From: Arthrobacter sp. MA-N2
Lineage (GTDB): Bacteria > Actinomycetota > Actinomycetes > Actinomycetales > Micrococcaceae
DNA length: 64,000 bases
Direction of reading: 5' to 3'
Assembly: GCF_000517125.1 (NCBI RefSeq)
Contig: NZ_KI912155.1
Span: forward strand, 63,707 to 127,706
Below, piece after piece: positions 61,002 to 64,000 of the stretch. The position numbers were made by a program, and so were the translations under genes. The first letter of the stretch is position 1. Every line of letters begins with the position of its first letter. A model generated the notes under the pieces. The model had not been told where the DNA came from. It was given only the letters and a program-made list of their open reading frames with translations, and searched no databases.

Positions 61002-61796
61002 TCAGACCGTGGCCACTGGACCTGCCCAGCGGCGCGGCAGGCCATCGGGTCCCGCACCGGCTTCCGTGACGTCGTCGACGATCTCGTCCAAGACGCGGGC
61101 GGCATACTTCTCCCCGACCCACAGGTGCTTGGCGCCGTCGATCCCCAGGACGCGCGCCTGCGGCACAAGGCCGAAACGCTCGGTGGCCTCAGCGGGCTGG
61201 AGATAATCGTCGTGTTCCGGAACCAGGACCGTCAACGGCTTTCCTGAGGCGGACCATTCCTTCAAATGCACGTCCGTAGCCCGGTGCAAGGGCGGAGACA
61301 GCAGGACAGCGCCTTCCACTTGGGACGCTATCGGTTCAACCGCCCCGTACATCAAGGCGAGCTCCGTGCCAAAGGACCAGCCCACCAACCAGCGGTTCGG
61401 GAGCCCGCGTTCGGCTGCGAAGCGAACGGCGGCCTCGACGTCGTACCGTTCACCGATGCCTTCTTCGAAGTGCCCCTGGCTAGTACCTCGCGGCGAGTGC
61501 GTCCCGCGCGTATTGAACCGCAAAACCGCGACGCCGGCCAGTGCCGGAAGGCGATAAGACGCCTTCCGGTAGACGTGCGAATCCATGAACCCGCCGTGCG
61601 TGGGCAAGGGATGCAAGGTAATGAGGGTTGCTGAGATTTCGCCGGATTCCGGCGATGCAAGCTCTCCCACCAACAGCTTGCCGTCCTCAGTGAGGAACTC
61701 CACGTTCTCTCGGCGCGCCGGCAAAACCGTGGATGCGCGAATGTCCGTGGGAGACTCCGGCTGACTGAAAACGAGGGAGGCAGGATCGAAACTCAT
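61002..61796 (-). CDS. Alpha/beta hydrolase
   Basis: 264 residues with nucleophile [21 protein letters not shown] (oxyanion area), acid VPEHDDYLQ and histidine GAKHLWVG: full catalytic set of the alpha/beta hydrolase group related to COG2945. The ATG at 61796 lies 7 nt after TAAGCT (61809-61804, minus strand), leaderless; a longer frame is not conserved. Convergent with the AI-2E permease, 10 bp apart. Substrate unknown. Confidence 0.9.
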   Translation of the reverse strand: MSFDPASLVFSQPESPTDIRASTVLPARRENVEFLTEDGKLLVGELASPESGEISATLITLHPLPTHGGFMDSHVYRKASYRLPALAGVAVLRFNTRGTHSPRGTSQGHFEEGIGERYDVEAAVRFAAERGLPNRWLVGWSFGTELALMYGAVEPIASQVEGAVLLSPPLHRATDVHLKEWSASGKPLTVLVPEHDDYLQPAEATERFGLVPQARVLGIDGAKHLWVGEKYAARVLDEIVDDVTEAGAGPDGLPRRWAGPVATV

Positions 61797-61947
61797 GCTT
61801 CCAAGCTTAAGTGCTCGGCGGCAGCGTCGTCGTCGTGGGTTTTCCCGCTTTTGGCCGTTAGCGCAGTCCGGACTCCCCGTCATTCCGGGTGTTCCGAAGG
61901 GCCGCCCCGGCCAAAGGTGGGAAGATTCAGCGGGACGTCTCAAGGTC

Positions 61948-62280
61948 TCAGCGGTACCTGTAGGTCCGGCCTGTCCAGCAGTTGTTGTGCCAGTGGCGTC
62001 GTTCCGCCAAACCTGCGGCCTCGCCGAAAAGATGCGTCTCGGACCACACCACCAAGTGGGCTATCCCAGGCAGGATGGCCATCGAACAACCTGGGCAAAT
62101 ATAGGTTTTCTCGGCATTCCGCGCGGTCATGGTCCGGACCATCCAGTCGCCGTCGGGGGCGCTTTCTCTGCGGGCGATCCCCGAACGGGCACGTTCCAGA
62201 TCCAGCTCGGGCGACTCGCCTGTGCGTTTCCAGCTTGCTTTGGCCGATTCGGTGCGTCGGGGGCGGTTGGAGCGGGGCAT
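61948..62280 (-). CDS. Zinc-ribbon small protein, divergent from nucS
   Basis: 110 residues; basic N-terminal half ([19 protein letters not shown]) and a C-terminal metal site: [19 protein letters not shown], then HWHNNCW. CPGC, the histidines and the last Cys suggest a zinc ribbon. Found beside nucS in related genomes and often labelled ATP/GTP-binding protein, with no P-loop seen here, so the label is doubtful. The ATG at 62280 has CAGAAT 6 nt upstream. Function unknown. Confidence 0.88.
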   Translation of the reverse strand: MPRSNRPRRTESAKASWKRTGESPELDLERARSGIARRESAPDGDWMVRTMTARNAEKTYICPGCSMAILPGIAHLVVWSETHLFGEAAGLAERRHWHNNCWTGRTYRYR

Positions 62281-62337
62281 GACTCCATTCTGCCGCAGTC
62301 GCCGATCGTAAACCGCAGAGGAAGTAAAGTAGGGCGG

Positions 62338-63033
62338 GTGCGACTCGTCATAGCCCGCTGTTCCGTTGATTACGTTGGCCGCCTCAAGGCCCATCTCCCG
62401 CTTGCCACCCGGCTCTTGCTCGTCAAAGCCGATGGTTCGGTGCTGGTCCACTCCGACGGCGGCTCCTACAAGCCGCTTAACTGGATGAGTCCGCCCGCCA
62501 CCCTGCGGGTGACCTCGCCGGAGGAGGCTGAGGTGGAAGAGGGCGTCGTGGAGCAGTGGACGGTTCAGTCGGCCAAGACCGATGACAGGCTCATCATCAA
62601 CATCTACGAGCAACTCCACGACACTGCCCACGATCTTGGCACAGACCCCGGGCTCATCAAGGACGGGGTCGAGGCCGATCTTCAGCGGCTGCTTGCAGAA
62701 CAGATCGAAACCCTCGGTGCAGGTTATTCGCTCATCCGCCGCGAATACTTCACTGCCATCGGTCCGGTGGACATTCTCGCCAGGGACGGCGACGGCGGAA
62801 CGGTCGCCGTCGAACTGAAGCGGCGCGGCGACATCGACGGCGTCGAGCAGCTCACACGCTACCTTGAGCTCCTCAACCGCGATCCGCTCCTGGCACCCGT
62901 GCGAGGTATCTTCGCCGCCCAGCAGATCAAGCCGCAGGCGAAGGTCCTTGCCAACGACCGCGGAATCGACTGCATCACCTTGGACTATGACGCCATGCGC
63001 GGGGTAGACGACAGCGAGTCGCGCTTATTCTAG
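62338..63033 (+). CDS. nucS: Mismatch-specific endonuclease NucS (EndoMS)
   Basis: Cuts both strands at mismatches; the mismatch-repair system of actinobacteria lacking MutS/MutL. 231 residues with N-terminal dimer domain ([20 protein letters not shown]) and nuclease core [20 protein letters not shown]: Asp145, Glu159, Lys161. The C-terminus ends SESRLF, fitting the clamp-binding tail known in mycobacterial and corynebacterial NucS. GTG start with TAAAGT 7 nt upstream (62325-62330): leaderless. Confidence 0.95.
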   Translation: MRLVIARCSVDYVGRLKAHLPLATRLLLVKADGSVLVHSDGGSYKPLNWMSPPATLRVTSPEEAEVEEGVVEQWTVQSAKTDDRLIINIYEQLHDTAHDLGTDPGLIKDGVEADLQRLLAEQIETLGAGYSLIRREYFTAIGPVDILARDGDGGTVAVELKRRGDIDGVEQLTRYLELLNRDPLLAPVRGIFAAQQIKPQAKVLANDRGIDCITLDYDAMRGVDDSESRLF

Positions 63034-63106
63034 ATAATCCGCAGGTCCCTGCCTTCATCCTCGGTAAACCGGGTCAGAGGCAAGCAGCGGCAACTAGAAT
63101 CGAAGC

Positions 63107-64000
63107 ATGACTGTCCCAGACCGGCCTCTATCCTCTTCTGCGCCTGTGCGCCACCTGATCACCGGAACCATCGTCAGCGACGGTTCGGTGATCGAAGATG
63201 GCCTGGTGGCGGTGGAGGACGACCGTATTGCCTTCGCCGGTCCGGCTGCCGAATTCCACGAAGCAGCCTTCGAGGGTTTCGAGGAAACTCCCCGGACCGA
63301 TTTCCCGGCGGAACGGTACATCCTTCCCGGATTCGTGGACCTGCACTGCCATGGCGGCAACGGCGGCGACTTCCCGAGTGCCGATGAATCCTCCGCACGC
63401 AAAGCCATCGATTTCCTGCACCGGTCCGGAACCACCACCTTGCTCGCCAGCATGGTCACCGCATCCCGGGATGACCTCCTCCGCGGCATCGAGCTTTACG
63501 TACGCCTGGCCGACGAAGGACTCGTCACAGGAATTCATCTGGAGGGGCCTTTCCTTTCGCATGCCCGTTGTGGAGCGCAGAATCCCGCCTACCTGCTTGA
63601 GCCGGACCTGGATCTCATGAACGAGCTGGTTGAAGCCGCTGCCGGCAAGCTCGCCACTATGACCTACGCGCCGGAGCTTCCGGGCGCGGCGGCGCTGGTG
63701 GATCTGATGACGTTCCACGGCGTCACACCGTCTCTCGGCCATACGGATTGCGACGACGCAACGGCAGCCGCCTCGCTCACCGCAGCGCGGGAGGGCTTGG
63801 AATTCGCTGGTTTCGACGGCGTCAGCTCATTGCCGACTGTGACACATTTGTTCAACGGCATGCCTCCGATGCACCATCGCGCCCCCGGCCCTGTCGCAGC
63901 CTGCCTGCGCTCGGCCCAGGAAGGCAAAGCCGTGGTGGAACTGATTGCGGACGGCACCCACCTCGACCCAAGCACCGTGGCAACCGTGTTTCAGCTGGTG
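63107..64000 (+). CDS. nagA: N-acetylglucosamine-6-phosphate deacetylase, N-terminal part (runs off the right edge)
   Basis: Deacetylates GlcNAc-6-P, the step before NagB. The first 298 residues are in the window: metal site HCHGG (His80, His82), later GIHLEGPFLS, SLGHTDCDD, VTHLFNGMPPMHHR and LIADGTHLD, all expected in NagA; the last ~100 residues are missing. TAGAAT at 63095-63100 is 6 nt before the ATG: leaderless. Confidence 0.96.
   Translation, partial: MTVPDRPLSSSAPVRHLITGTIVSDGSVIEDGLVAVEDDRIAFAGPAAEFHEAAFEGFEETPRTDFPAERYILPGFVDLHCHGGNGGDFPSADESSARKAIDFLHRSGTTTLLASMVTASRDDLLRGIELYVRLADEGLVTGIHLEGPFLSHARCGAQNPAYLLEPDLDLMNELVEAAAGKLATMTYAPELPGAAALVDLMTFHGVTPSLGHTDCDDATAAASLTAAREGLEFAGFDGVSSLPTVTHLFNGMPPMHHRAPGPVAACLRSAQEGKAVVELIADGTHLDPSTVATVFQLV

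Noticed and set aside
61948..62280. ATP/GTP-binding annotation for the 110-residue protein beside nucS
   Set aside because: No P-loop (GxxxxGKS/T) is visible; the supported feature is a Cys/His zinc-ribbon-like site.
1..64000. CRISPR array, prophage, insertion sequence or defence island
   Set aside because: No regularly spaced identical repeats with unique spacers, no integrase, transposase or structural phage gene, and no cluster of toxin or nuclease effectors. The ADP-ribosylglycohydrolase and SSL2 helicase stand alone with no partners typical of defence systems.

Overview
The window looks like chromosomal DNA from a high-GC actinobacterium of the Micrococcaceae, most likely Arthrobacter or a close relative. 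The reasons are NucS in place of MutS/MutL, the gene order pncB / clpS-DUF2017-murI-cyclic-nucleotide-phosphodiesterase-like MBL-rph-rdgB (known from mycobacteria), many genes with a TANNNT box 6-7 nt before the start codon (leaderless type), a sunset-type C-terminal domain, and DUF3039. I see no prophage, insertion sequence, rRNA or CRISPR array. Most of the window is ordinary core and peripheral metabolism; the unusual parts are regulatory DNA, dispersed palindromic repeats and one split enzyme operon.

Layout. 1-4.5 kb: 5' part of ilvD (minus), a membrane-anchored sunset-domain protein, two identical tRNA-Lys(CTT) genes each with a terminator, a MarR regulator divergent from a Bcp peroxiredoxin, and tRNA-Leu(TAG). 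4.5-12.8 kb: an orphan peptide-type ABC lipoprotein, mqo, an RND efflux permease, and a luciferase-like monooxygenase overlapping a MarR gene. 12.8-16.7 kb: transglutaminase, lipoprotein, DUF1684, FAH hydrolase, GtrA. 16.7-22.7 kb: the NAD de novo operon nrtR-nadA-nadB-nadC-nifS (minus) with a 29-bp palindromic operator. 22.7-28.2 kb: an Lrp regulator divergent from an amino acid permease, then an alpha-keto acid dehydrogenase operon with E1 alpha, E1 beta, a stand-alone lipoyl domain and an alpha/beta hydrolase. 29.3-32.6 kb: an hpaB-hpaC/iclR aromatic hydroxylase cassette bracketed by two direct copies of a ~100-bp palindromic repeat. 32.6-43.3 kb: MFS exporter, sbcCD, aquaporin, ADP-ribosylglycohydrolase, DUF4395, exonuclease-BRCT, DedA. 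43.3-49.8 kb: rdgB, rph, phosphodiesterase, murI, DUF2017, clpS, and divergently pncB-pncA (NAD salvage). 49.8-64 kb: SSL2-type helicase with a small membrane ORF and DUF3039, nagB, an ABC exporter pair, an Old Yellow Enzyme with a cysteine-less thioredoxin, a large extracytoplasmic protein of unknown function, an AI-2E-type permease, an alpha/beta hydrolase, a zinc-ribbon protein, nucS, and the 5' part of nagA.

How the genes fit together. NAD synthesis (nadABC plus nifS for the NadA Fe-S cluster, under NrtR) and NAD salvage (pncB-pncA) are both present. The Lrp gene, permease and keto acid dehydrogenase form a plausible amino acid uptake and oxidation unit. nagB and nagA are both here but about 10 kb apart. 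The best candidates for further work are the split lipoyl/hydrolase E2-like operon, the repeat-bracketed hpa cassette, the two palindromic repeat families, and the NrtR operator.
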